Origin: an uncultured Erysipelotrichaceae bacterium
GTDB lineage: Bacteria > Bacillota_I > Bacilli_A > Erysipelotrichales > Erysipelotrichaceae
Assembly: GCA_947175465.1 (NCBI GenBank)
Contig: CAMWMY010000087.1
Coordinates: forward strand, 1-5,956
Reading direction: 5' to 3'
DNA: 5,956 bases
A model generated the notes under the pieces. That model was not told where the DNA came from. It worked only from the letters and a program-made list of their open reading frames with translations, and did no database searches. Numbering within the stretch: position 1 is the first letter of the stretch; each line of letters starts with the position of its first letter. Position numbers and translations under genes: made by a program. This document shows positions 1 to 5,906 of the stretch, one piece after another.

Positions 1-440
1 TCCTTAAATAGCAAATGTGCTTGTTGAAAAATACGAATGACATGATCAAGATCTTCTTCTTTAACTTTAGAAAAAGATTGTGCTTCTGCACACATTACTT
101 TTTCTACAGTTTGTTTTGCCACCTCGACACCTAAAGATGTTAAATAAATTTTTTTCCCTTGATGATAAGTAGAAGCATTTTCAATCGTAATATATTGTAA
201 AGTTAATAATTTTTTTATTGCAGAATGTATGGTTTGTTTACTATATGCCCAATCTAAACATATTTCTTTCTGTGTTAATCCCCCTTGTTCTCTATGCTCA
301 TATAAAGCATATAAAGCATATAAAATCCAAAAGGCACTATCCGATAAATGAAAATAATTGGCAAGGTTATGATAAAGATCATCAATTTCCTTATTAATCT
401 TTACTATCATCATCCATTTATCAATTATCTCTTTTGACAA
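1..440 (-). CDS. MarR-family transcriptional regulator, 3' end outside the window
   Basis: The reverse strand encodes 146 residues from a TTG start (MSKEIIDKWMMI...) and then runs off the left edge, so the C-terminus is missing. The TTG is preferred because a strong GAGGTGA site lies 5 bases upstream. An ATG a little further upstream runs straight into a stop, and the next in-frame ATG (codon 10) has no site. The layout is MarR-like: an N-terminal helix, then a winged helix-turn-helix at about residues 54-102, with LTQKEI as the first helix, SKQTIHSAIKKLL (67-79) as the recognition helix, and a wing ending in GKKIYLTSLG. A further helical segment starts dimerisation. MarR proteins are usually dimeric repressors of their own gene and of a neighbouring transporter or stress gene, released by a ligand or by oxidation. 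The palindrome in its promoter supports autoregulation. The ligand and targets cannot be read here; the co-transcribed gene would lie left of the window. Confidence 0.85.
   Translation of the reverse strand, partial: MSKEIIDKWMMIVKINKEIDDLYHNLANYFHLSDSAFWILYALYALYEHREQGGLTQKEICLDWAYSKQTIHSAIKKLLTLQYITIENASTYHQGKKIYLTSLGVEVAKQTVEKVMCAEAQSFSKVKEEDLDHVIRIFQQAHLLFK
301..325. repeat. Short 9-base tandem repeat within the MarR-family gene
   Basis: TATAAAGCA occurs twice in tandem, followed by a partial third copy TATAAA. The unit is a multiple of three, so on the reverse strand it encodes the repeated LYALYALYE stretch (residues 40-48) just before the helix-turn-helix. Slippage here would add or remove whole triplets without breaking the frame. 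Confidence 0.55.
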
Positions 441-445
441 ATTTA

Positions 446-452
446 TCACCTC
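446..452 (-). promoter_or_regulatory. Ribosome binding site that fixes the TTG start of the MarR-family gene
   Basis: GAGGTGA on the reverse strand lies 5 bases before the TTG at 440-438. It is close to the ideal anti-16S match and is what decides in favour of the TTG over the unsupported internal ATG codons 10 and 11. Confidence 0.75.
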
Positions 453-468
453 ATATCCTTCATATTAG

Positions 469-497
469 AGTATAGTACGATTTCGTACTATTGTCAA
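469..497 (-). promoter_or_regulatory. Sigma-A promoter of the MarR-family gene
   Basis: On the reverse strand a perfect TTGACA -35 (497-492) is followed by exactly 17 bases and TATACT as -10 (474-469). Transcription would start at about 461-463, leaving a leader of some 20 bases before the start codon. This is the strongest promoter match in the window. Its whole spacer is occupied by a palindrome (separate entry), so it is probably strong but repressible. Confidence 0.85.
472..491. promoter_or_regulatory. Palindromic operator within the MarR gene promoter
   Basis: Two perfect 9-base arms, ATAGTACGA and TCGTACTAT, flank a 2-base TT centre, giving a 20-base inverted repeat. It fills the spacer between -35 and -10 and overlaps three bases of the -10. 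Size and symmetry fit a site for a dimeric winged-helix protein such as a MarR regulator, and binding there would block RNA polymerase directly. That the adjacent MarR-family protein is the ligand is inference from position. It is not a terminator, since no U-tract follows on either strand. Confidence 0.75.
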
Positions 498-520
498 TAT
501 TTTATTCTAAGATAAATGCA

Positions 521-558
521 TATAATAAAAAATGTATAAAAATTTCTCTTTATACATT
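521..558 (-). terminator. Intrinsic terminator of the spoIIA-sigF operon
   Basis: Reading the reverse strand, AATGTATAAA (558-549), an 8-base loop and TTTATACATT (540-531) form a perfect 10-base-pair stem. A T-rich tail TTTTATTATA (530-521) follows. It sits about 28 bases after the sigF stop codon and just before the promoter of the MarR-family gene, so it isolates the two transcripts. The stem has only two G-C pairs, so termination may be leaky. Confidence 0.65.
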
Positions 559-585
559 CTTATCTCTTTTATCATTACCAAGCTA

Positions 586-1317
586 TCAACCTTCAACTAA
601 TCGCACTTTTAATTTCTCTAGTATTTTCTTCTCTAAACGAGAAACTTGTACTTGCGAGATACCTAATTTTTTAGCAATCGCATCCTGTTTCATATTGCAT
701 TCATATCGATAATATAAAAGAAGTTGTTCTCGTTGTTCGAGTTTTTTCACTTCTTTATTTAAGGAAATTTGCATAACGATATCTGGTTGTTTTTCATCTT
801 TGACTTTATCTTCTAAACAAATAGGAGAACCATCATTTTCATATATCGTTTCATCTAAAGAATAAATAAATTGATTAGCTTCAAAAGCTAAAATAACATC
901 TCCTACTTCAAGGTTCATCTCTGTTGCTATTTCTTGGTAAGTAGGATCACGATGAAGCTTTTGTATTAAATCTTCTTTGCACTTACACATCGCTAAATAA
1001 CCTTCCTTAAGCGATCTTGAAATGCGTATACTTCCATCATCACGAAAAAAGCGTTTAATCTCCCCCATAATTATAGGTACTGCATAAGTTGAAAATTTCA
1101 CTTGATACTTTTGATCAAAATTATTTAATGCTTTCATTAATCCAATACATCCAATTTGAAATAAATCATCCGCAGATACTCTATGTTTCGAAAAGCGCTT
1201 AATAATTGAATAAATAAGTGGTGCATTTTGTTCCACAAAGATACTTTTCGCTTGCTCATCTCCTTGTTGGATGAGTAAAATTAATTCTTCATTACTTTTC
1301 TTCTTCTGACTCGACAT
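586..1317 (-). CDS. sigF: RNA polymerase sporulation sigma factor, sigma-F
   Basis: This 243-residue sigma-70 family protein directs RNA polymerase to early forespore genes. Region 2 covers about residues 24-95 and contains DDLFQIGCIGLMKA and FSTYAVPIIMGEIKRF, followed by the RDDGSIRISRSLKE signature of sporulation sigma factors F and G. Region 3 spans about 108-180. Region 4 (190-240) holds the helix-turn-helix ending in GISQVQVSRLEKKIL. Sigma-F and sigma-G are close paralogues; I call F because the gene directly follows spoIIAA and spoIIAB, its partner regulators. It is slightly shorter than B. subtilis sigma-F (255), mostly at the N-terminus. The ATG lies inside the end of spoIIAB (26-base overlap) with only a weak AAGAAG upstream, so translation probably depends on coupling to spoIIAB. 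In B. subtilis spoVA genes lie downstream; here a terminator and an unrelated regulator follow. Confidence 0.95.
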   Translation of the reverse strand: MSSQKKKSNEELILLIQQGDEQAKSIFVEQNAPLIYSIIKRFSKHRVSADDLFQIGCIGLMKALNNFDQKYQVKFSTYAVPIIMGEIKRFFRDDGSIRISRSLKEGYLAMCKCKEDLIQKLHRDPTYQEIATEMNLEVGDVILAFEANQFIYSLDETIYENDGSPICLEDKVKDEKQPDIVMQISLNKEVKKLEQREQLLLYYRYECNMKQDAIAKKLGISQVQVSRLEKKILEKLKVRLVEG

Positions 1318-1732
1318 GGAGTTGCTTCTTAATAAGAACCGTAGTTCCTCTTTCTAATGTAGATGTAATTTGAAAATCATCTGCGAAAGTACTCATTATC
1401 GTAAGTCCCATACCCGATCTCTCTAGATGTTCCTTCGTCGTATACAATGGTTGCATTGCCAAATCAATATTTTCAATTCCACAACCATAATCTTGTATTT
1501 GAATGGTAATCATTCTGTTTTCATCATATTGAACATCGAGTTGAATATCTCCTTCTTCTTTTCCATCGTATCCATGAATCATACAATTCACAACAGCTTC
1601 TGCCACCATCGTTTTAATTTCCATAATCTCATCAACACTAGGGTTAATCGGCATTAAAAAAGCAACTACACTTGTTCTTGCAAATGCCTCATTTTCTAAT
1701 TTACTTGTAAACATCAAACGCATTTTATTCAT
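1292..1732 (-). CDS. spoIIAB: Anti-sigma-F factor and serine kinase SpoIIAB
   Basis: This 146-residue GHKL-fold ATPase/kinase binds sigma-F and keeps it inactive, and phosphorylates SpoIIAA. The nucleotide pocket is complete: N-box EAVVNCMIHGY (residues 45-55, with Glu45 and Asn49), G1 box DYGCGI (81-86), G2 region ERSGMGLT (104-111) and GTT (129-131). Arg19 in FARTSV matches the arginine that contacts SpoIIAA in B. subtilis, and the LYTTKEHLERSGMG lid stretch is nearly identical to the family. Length matches B. subtilis (146). The ATG overlaps the spoIIAA stop in an ATGA arrangement (4 bases), with a GGGG stretch 7 bases upstream. The C-terminal tail ESEEEK is read through the start of sigF. 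No key residue is missing, so it should be active. Confidence 0.96.
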   Translation of the reverse strand: MNKMRLMFTSKLENEAFARTSVVAFLMPINPSVDEIMEIKTMVAEAVVNCMIHGYDGKEEGDIQLDVQYDENRMITIQIQDYGCGIENIDLAMQPLYTTKEHLERSGMGLTIMSTFADDFQITSTLERGTTVLIKKQLHVESEEEK

Positions 1733-2046
1733 AATTTTACCCCATTTCTCTCATATTTCATAATTTGAAATATACCAGACATATGAAACAATGTCATATT
1801 CGCTTTTGATAAGTTACAAATGACAAGCTCGCCTCCACTCTTCATTAATTGTTTATAACGAGCTAATACAAAACCAATACCTGTACTATCGATAAATGTT
1901 ACTTCTTCAAAATCTAAACGTACCATTTTGGGGCGATATTTCTCTATTAAATCAATACAAATATCTTTTAAGTTACATACTGTTAAGTTATCTAAGTCAC
2001 CATAAAAATAAAAATATAGTGTACCATCTATATATTGATGCTTCAT
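1729..2046 (-). CDS. spoIIAA: Anti-sigma-F factor antagonist SpoIIAA (STAS domain)
   Basis: This 105-residue STAS-domain protein, when unphosphorylated, binds SpoIIAB and frees sigma-F. It is inactivated when SpoIIAB phosphorylates its conserved serine and reactivated by the SpoIIE phosphatase. The phosphorylation motif is FIDSTGIGFVLARYKQ, with the target serine at residue 54 (Ser58 in B. subtilis); FHMSGIFQIMKYE matches the family C-terminal half. The frame is open 30 codons further upstream, but I chose the ATG at 2046 because GGAGGGA lies 5 bases before it and the longer version would begin with a hydrophobic stretch translated from the dacF terminator. It is about 12 residues shorter than the B. 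subtilis protein (117), mainly at the C-terminus. It is the first gene of a three-gene operon and overlaps spoIIAB by 4 bases. Confidence 0.95.
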   Translation of the reverse strand: MKHQYIDGTLYFYFYGDLDNLTVCNLKDICIDLIEKYRPKMVRLDFEEVTFIDSTGIGFVLARYKQLMKSGGELVICNLSKANMTLFHMSGIFQIMKYERNGVKL

Positions 2047-2051
2047 TAAAA

Positions 2052-2058
2052 TCCCTCC
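2052..2058 (-). promoter_or_regulatory. Ribosome binding site that fixes the start of spoIIAA
   Basis: GGAGGGA on the reverse strand, 5 bases before the ATG at 2046-2044. It decides for the 105-residue form against a start near 2136, which lies within the terminator hairpin and has no such site. Confidence 0.8.
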
Positions 2059-2098
2059 GCAAACTATGGTAACATGTTTTATTTCGCTTATGGAAATA

Positions 2099-2105
2099 AT
2101 CGACA
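2099..2105 (-). promoter_or_regulatory. Candidate Spo0A box upstream of spoIIAA
   Basis: Reverse-strand TGTCGAT, preceded by TT, matches 6 of 7 bases of the known Spo0A box TGTCGAA. It lies about 53 bases before the spoIIAA start, where a spoIIAA promoter would need its activator. In B. subtilis spoIIA is activated by Spo0A with sigma-H, and 0A boxes lie at the promoter. A possible -10-like AGCGAAAT follows, but no sigma-H -35 at the proper spacing is convincing, so I list the box alone. A 6-of-7 match could also occur by chance in a stretch of this size. Confidence 0.4.
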
Positions 2106-2112
2106 AAACATA

Positions 2113-2144
2113 TAAAAAAAAGATAAAAAGCACCAAAAGGTGCT
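2113..2144 (-). terminator. Intrinsic terminator between dacF and spoIIAA
   Basis: On the reverse strand AGCACC, a TTTT loop and GGTGCT form a 6-base-pair, GC-containing stem (2144-2129), followed by a long T-run (2128-2113) with one AC-type interruption. The first two stem bases are the AG of the dacF TAG stop, so the hairpin starts within the coding sequence. It should end most dacF transcripts before spoIIAA, unlike the co-transcribed arrangement known in B. subtilis. Confidence 0.8.
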
Positions 2145-3342
2145 AAGCTAAAAAGGCTGCAAACGATTTCATGAAAAAGTCAAGGTATTCTAAAGGTTGT
2201 ACTTCATGTTCGACTCCAATGGAAGCTTCCATCACAAAACCATCACTCATTTTTATTTGTACTTTACCAATGGCTTCATTTGGAACATAAGGAAGATCTT
2301 CTTTTGTAATTTCAATATTTTTCTCTGCTTCTGTAGATTGATTCCCTTTTTCATATACATAAACCATATCTTCTAATGTTACCAAATTCACTTTCTTTAG
2401 TTTTCCATTATCAATAATCGTTTCTTCGATTACACTTCCTGCAGGATATAATAACTCTTGTGCATATTGTGCATATCCATAATCTAATAATTGCTTAATT
2501 TCTTGATTACGAACATTGCTGCTTGGCTCTCCCATAACAACGGCAATAAGACGTAAATTGTTCTTTTTTGCAGTTACGGTAATACAAGACATCGCTTCTT
2601 GTGTAAAACCTGTTTTTAATCCATCGACTCCTTCATATTGCTTTAACAGCTTGTTAGTATTTACAAGCCAAAATTTATTATCTCCATCTTCTCTTATATA
2701 GGCATCATAAGTCCCAGTAATTTCTAATAAAGCATCGCCACCTTCTTGGATTAAGGCTTGTGCAATCAATGCCATATCTTTAGCACTTGAATAATGCTGA
2801 GGATCATGCAATCCTGTAGCATTCACAAAATTGGTATTTTTTAAACCTAATTCTTTTGCTTTTTGATTCATCTGCTTCACAAAGCCTTCATGCGTACCAG
2901 CAATTTTTTCTGCCATTGCTACCATGGCATCATTAGCACTCGCAATACAAATCGCTTTTATTAAATCTTTAACACTCATAACTTCATTAGGCTCTAAAAA
3001 TACTTGACTTCCTCCCATAGATGCAGCATGTTCACTTGTTGTAACAGAATCATCCCAAGTGATTTTCTTATTATTTAAAGCTTCATAAATTAAAAGAAGC
3101 CCCATCATCTTGGTCATGGATGCAGGATATAATTTTTCATCTTCATTTTTAGATGAAATAACCTTCCCACTTGTAAATTCTATCAAATAAGAACTTTTAG
3201 CATTTGGTGCTAAATCCGTTTCTACACTTTCCGATGATTCTTCTTTATTTTCAAATTCCGTTGTATTTTCTGCTCGTATATAACTAGAAGTAAAAACGAT
3301 ACTTAATAGAAGAGCCATTATGGATAAGAATGCTTTTTTCAT
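2143..3342 (-). CDS. dacF: D-alanyl-D-alanine carboxypeptidase (DacF/DacA type, peptidase S11)
   Basis: This 399-residue low-molecular-weight penicillin-binding protein removes the terminal D-alanine from peptidoglycan pentapeptides outside the membrane. Residues 1-24 form a signal peptide (MKKAFLSIMALLLSIVF core, cleavage probably after IRA), followed by an acidic, serine-rich linker (25-45). The three catalytic motifs are intact: SMTK (Ser75 nucleophile, Lys78), SAN (135-137) and KTG (243-245). A PBP5-like C-terminal beta domain spans about 292-380, and the tail YLDFFMKSFAAFLA looks like the amphipathic membrane anchor of this family. GAGGTGG lies 7 bases before the ATG. The symbol follows the position next to spoIIAA, as in B. 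subtilis, where DacF is made in the forespore. A vegetative DacA-like role cannot be excluded, since a terminator separates it from spoIIAA. Confidence 0.9.
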   Translation of the reverse strand: MKKAFLSIMALLLSIVFTSSYIRAENTTEFENKEESSESVETDLAPNAKSSYLIEFTSGKVISSKNEDEKLYPASMTKMMGLLLIYEALNNKKITWDDSVTTSEHAASMGGSQVFLEPNEVMSVKDLIKAICIASANDAMVAMAEKIAGTHEGFVKQMNQKAKELGLKNTNFVNATGLHDPQHYSSAKDMALIAQALIQEGGDALLEITGTYDAYIREDGDNKFWLVNTNKLLKQYEGVDGLKTGFTQEAMSCITVTAKKNNLRLIAVVMGEPSSNVRNQEIKQLLDYGYAQYAQELLYPAGSVIEETIIDNGKLKKVNLVTLEDMVYVYEKGNQSTEAEKNIEITKEDLPYVPNEAIGKVQIKMSDGFVMEASIGVEHEVQPLEYLDFFMKSFAAFLA

Positions 3343-3431
3343 ATTGTATCCACCTCACTTCATGATATGTAAGGGATAGACAAAATATACATTTCATAAG
3401 GAACAAATAAAAGAAATATTTTTTATTATAA

Positions 3432-3456
3432 TTTCTTTTTTCGTATAAAAAAGAAA
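3432..3456. repeat. Perfect 10-base inverted repeat in the divergent region
   Basis: TTTCTTTTTT (3432-3441), spacer CGTAT, and AAAAAAGAAA (3447-3456) are exact reverse complements. The repeat directly adjoins the TATAAT candidate for dacF and is about 45 bases upstream of the ATPase -10. No U-tract follows on either strand, so it is not a typical terminator. It could be an operator or bent A-tract DNA, but pairing is easy to reach by chance in such simple sequence. Confidence 0.4.
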
Positions 3457-3498
3457 GAAAAAAATACACTAATTTTTAAGGTAGAAGTAGAAAATTCT

Positions 3499-3507
3499 TG
3501 TTATAAT
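3499..3507 (+). promoter_or_regulatory. Extended -10 promoter of the cation ATPase gene
   Basis: TGTTATAAT is a perfect extended -10 (TGn plus TATAAT). No good -35 is present at 17 bases, which extended -10 promoters tolerate. The start site would be near 3514, giving a leader of only about 26 bases, so no riboswitch fits between promoter and gene. Confidence 0.6.
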
Positions 3508-3527
3508 AGAAGCATAATGAAAACGAT

Positions 3528-3534
3528 GAGGTGG
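3528..3534 (+). promoter_or_regulatory. Ribosome binding site that fixes the ATPase start
   Basis: GAGGTGG lies 5 bases before the ATG at 3540. A GTG in the same frame at 3531 overlaps this site and therefore cannot use it, so the ATG is the start. Confidence 0.8.
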
Positions 3535-3539
3535 TATCT

Positions 3540-5906
3540 ATGGATAAAAAGGTAGTAGAACGGTTTTTCCCTAAAAAAAATGTAGGCTTACAAGATTTTC
3601 AAGTACAACAAAGAATACAAGAAGGACTTTACAACAAACAAACAGAAAAAATTACTAAATCTTATAAGATGATATGGAAAGATAATATATGTACTTTATT
3701 TAACTTGGTCAATGCGATACTAGGAGCTCTTATTATAATCACAGGCTCTTATCGAAATCTCTTATTTTTAGGTGTTGTGATTTCTAATACAGCAATTGGT
3801 ATTTTTCAAGAAATAAGAGCAAAAAAAACATTAGATAAATTATCCCTGATTAGCAAGCCTCATATGAAAGTTCTACGTAATGGAAAAATACAAGATATCC
3901 ATATGAATGATCTTGTGTTAGATGATATCATGCTTATCCAAGCAGGCTCACAAATATGTGCAGATGCTATTATTATGGAGGGAAAAGTAGAAACAAATGA
4001 ATCTCTAGTCACTGGAGAAGCAGATATCATTACAAAAGAAGGAGGTGATTTTCTATATTCAGGTAGCTTTATTATTAGTGGAAATGCAAAAGTAAAAGTT
4101 GAACATGTTGGTAGTGATAATTATGTCCAAACAATTATGAGTGAAGCTAAAATTTTAAAAAAACATAAATCACAATTAAGAGATTCTATCGATTTCTTAA
4201 TCAAACATATAGGAATTATTTTAATTCCTATCGGTATTTTGTTATTTGCAAAACAATTTTATATTAGTCATTATACCTTCGCTGTTTCTATTCAAGGAAC
4301 TGTAGCTGCTCTTATCGGTATGATTCCTGAAGGTCTTGTTTTATTAACAAGTGTTGCCTTAGCCGTAAGTTCTATTAATTTAGCCAAAAGAAAAACACTT
4401 GTCCAAGAATTATACTGTATTGAAACTTTAGCTCGCGTTGATACGCTTTGTTTAGATAAAACTGGAACCATTACGCAAGGACATATGAGTCTAGATGAAG
4501 TTATTATCATTGATAAAAAAGACATTACCTCTATTTTAGCAAATATAAATTACGCTTTACAAGATGATAATTCTACTGCACAAGCCTTAAAAGCTTATGC
4601 GGGAGTACAAAATACATGGAATATTAAAGAAACACTTCCTTTTTCTAGTGTACGTAAACTCAGTGCTGTTACTTTTGAAAAGGAAGGTACTTATGCCATT
4701 GGAGCATATTCCTTTGTATGTAAAGAAAAAGATAAAGAGTTACAGCTCAATGTCGATAACTATGCAAAAAAAGGAAATCGTGTTTTAGTCCTTGCCCACA
4801 GTCAACATAATATCATTCAGCAAACTTTACCTAGTGATATGAAGGTTATTGCCTTACTGCTATTTAGTGATCCTATACGAAAAGAAGCACCAGAAACATT
4901 AGATTACTTTGAAAAGCAAGGAGTCGATATTAAAATTATTAGTGGAGATGATCCTCAAACAGTACATGAAATTGCAAGAAAAGCAAGATTGAAAAATTAT
5001 CAATCTTATATTGATGCTTCTACTTTATCAGATCAAGAAATTTATCACGCCGTTCAAACATATAGTGTATTTGGCCGTGTTTCTCCACATCAAAAAAAGC
5101 TCATGATTCAATCTCTTAAACAACAAAATCACGTAGTTGCGATGACAGGGGATGGTGTAAACGATGTCATGGCCTTAAAAGAAGCAGATTGTAGTATTGC
5201 TGTAGCTAGTGGAAGTGAAGCTGCTAAAAACATTGCTAATTTAGTTCTTTTAGACAATAACTTTGCCCATATGCCATATATCGTTGCAGAAGGACGCCGT
5301 GTCATTAACAATATTCAAAGAGCTGCCTCTCTTTTCTTAGTAAAAACAACATTCTCTTTATTTCTATCCTTTTTTATCCTCTTTATCATACCAAAATATC
5401 CTTTTATTCCGATACAGCTCACCCTTATTTCTACACTAACAATTGGAGTTCCTTCTTTCTTTCTAGCCTTAGAACCTAATTACAATATCGTACAAGGAAA
5501 TTTCTTAATTAATGTATTAAGTAAAGCTATTCCTGGAGCTTTAATGGTTGTCATCATTGTTATTTATGTAAACATATTAAAAATTCCATTTCAATACTCT
5601 GAAGCTGCCACTACAACAATGTGTGTTATCTTAACAGGAATTAGTGGTCTCATCGTTTTAAAAAGAGTATGTACACCTTTCAGTAAAAACCGTCTACTAC
5701 TCTTTCTTACAATGTGCATTCTCTTTGCTGTATCTATTATATGTATCAAAGAAGTATTCTCTCTTGTTACTTTAACAAGTAATCAACTCTTGTGGTTAGT
5801 GATCGGTATTGTGGCAATCCCTTTCCTTATGGATATCTTTTATCGAATCGGAGGTAAAATGACATCTGTCAAAGAAAAAATTATAAACATGCTAGAAAAG
5901 AAATAA
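3540..5906 (+). CDS. P-type cation-translocating ATPase, CtpE-like
   Basis: This 788-residue membrane pump uses ATP to move a cation. Membrane segments are seen at about 52-68, 73-92, 222-240, 250-278, 597-618, 622-644, 660-680, 690-708, 718-740 and 748-768, ten in all. The actuator domain carries TGE (158-160). The phosphorylation site is DKTGT with Asp306. The P domain has SGDDP (468-472) and MTGDGVND (535-542). M4 reads IPEGLVLLTS and M6 LTIGVPSFFLALEPN, which I recognise as the style of mycobacterial CtpE, linked to calcium transport, rather than SERCA-type PEGLP. The usual acidic ligand of M6 is replaced by Ile635, and the N-domain KGAPE motif reads IGAYS (387-391). Substrate and direction (calcium, magnesium, manganese or other) cannot be read from the sequence. 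It is transcribed alone from an extended -10 promoter, divergently from dacF, and appears complete. Confidence 0.9.
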   Translation: MDKKVVERFFPKKNVGLQDFQVQQRIQEGLYNKQTEKITKSYKMIWKDNICTLFNLVNAILGALIIITGSYRNLLFLGVVISNTAIGIFQEIRAKKTLDKLSLISKPHMKVLRNGKIQDIHMNDLVLDDIMLIQAGSQICADAIIMEGKVETNESLVTGEADIITKEGGDFLYSGSFIISGNAKVKVEHVGSDNYVQTIMSEAKILKKHKSQLRDSIDFLIKHIGIILIPIGILLFAKQFYISHYTFAVSIQGTVAALIGMIPEGLVLLTSVALAVSSINLAKRKTLVQELYCIETLARVDTLCLDKTGTITQGHMSLDEVIIIDKKDITSILANINYALQDDNSTAQALKAYAGVQNTWNIKETLPFSSVRKLSAVTFEKEGTYAIGAYSFVCKEKDKELQLNVDNYAKKGNRVLVLAHSQHNIIQQTLPSDMKVIALLLFSDPIRKEAPETLDYFEKQGVDIKIISGDDPQTVHEIARKARLKNYQSYIDASTLSDQEIYHAVQTYSVFGRVSPHQKKLMIQSLKQQNHVVAMTGDGVNDVMALKEADCSIAVASGSEAAKNIANLVLLDNNFAHMPYIVAEGRRVINNIQRAASLFLVKTTFSLFLSFFILFIIPKYPFIPIQLTLISTLTIGVPSFFLALEPNYNIVQGNFLINVLSKAIPGALMVVIIVIYVNILKIPFQYSEAATTTMCVILTGISGLIVLKRVCTPFSKNRLLLFLTMCILFAVSIICIKEVFSLVTLTSNQLLWLVIGIVAIPFLMDIFYRIGGKMTSVKEKIINMLEKK

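Larger units (their letters stand above)
3343..3539. other. Divergent AT-rich intergenic region between dacF and the ATPase gene
   Basis: About 197 bases without a credible gene, carrying the leaders of two divergent genes. For the ATPase (plus) there is an extended -10 at 3499-3507. For dacF (minus) there is a bare TATAAT at 3430-3425 and a weaker sporulation-type candidate nearer the gene (GTATA, 16 bases, CATATCA at 3390-3363). Homopolymeric A and T runs and a 10-base inverted repeat fill the middle. An open frame on the minus strand (3469-3284) overlaps the start of dacF in another frame and has no ribosome site or recognisable content. Confidence 0.6.

Noticed and set aside
491..712. Open frame of 73 codons on the plus strand
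   Set aside because: It overlaps the terminator and the 3' end of sigF in antisense, has no ribosome site and encodes no recognisable protein.
586..1317. Sigma-G instead of sigma-F
   Set aside because: The two are similar in sequence, but the gene overlaps spoIIAB directly after spoIIAA, the diagnostic sigma-F context.
1729..2136. A longer 135-residue form of SpoIIAA
   Set aside because: The extra N-terminus is hydrophobic, is translated from the dacF terminator, has no ribosome site, and the strong GGAGGGA site sits before the internal ATG at 2046.
3284..3469. Minus-strand open frame of 61 codons upstream of dacF
   Set aside because: It is translated from AT-rich intergenic sequence, overlaps the dacF start in another frame and lacks a ribosome site.
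3531..3539. GTG start for the ATPase three codons upstream
   Set aside because: This GTG lies within the GAGGTGG ribosome binding site; the ATG at 3540 has ideal spacing.
3343..3539. A metal-sensing riboswitch (yybP-ykoY or magnesium type) ahead of the ATPase
   Set aside because: Some bacterial cation ATPases have one, but the likely promoter leaves a leader of only about 26 bases and no matching helices or terminator are seen.
4292..4525. Antisense open frames within the ATPase gene (also 5129-5311)
   Set aside because: They are antisense shadows of strongly conserved coding sequence (M4, DKTGT and P-domain regions).
4751..4757. A second TGTCGAT Spo0A-like box
   Set aside because: It is inside the ATPase coding sequence, far from any promoter, and shows how easily a 6-of-7 match arises by chance.
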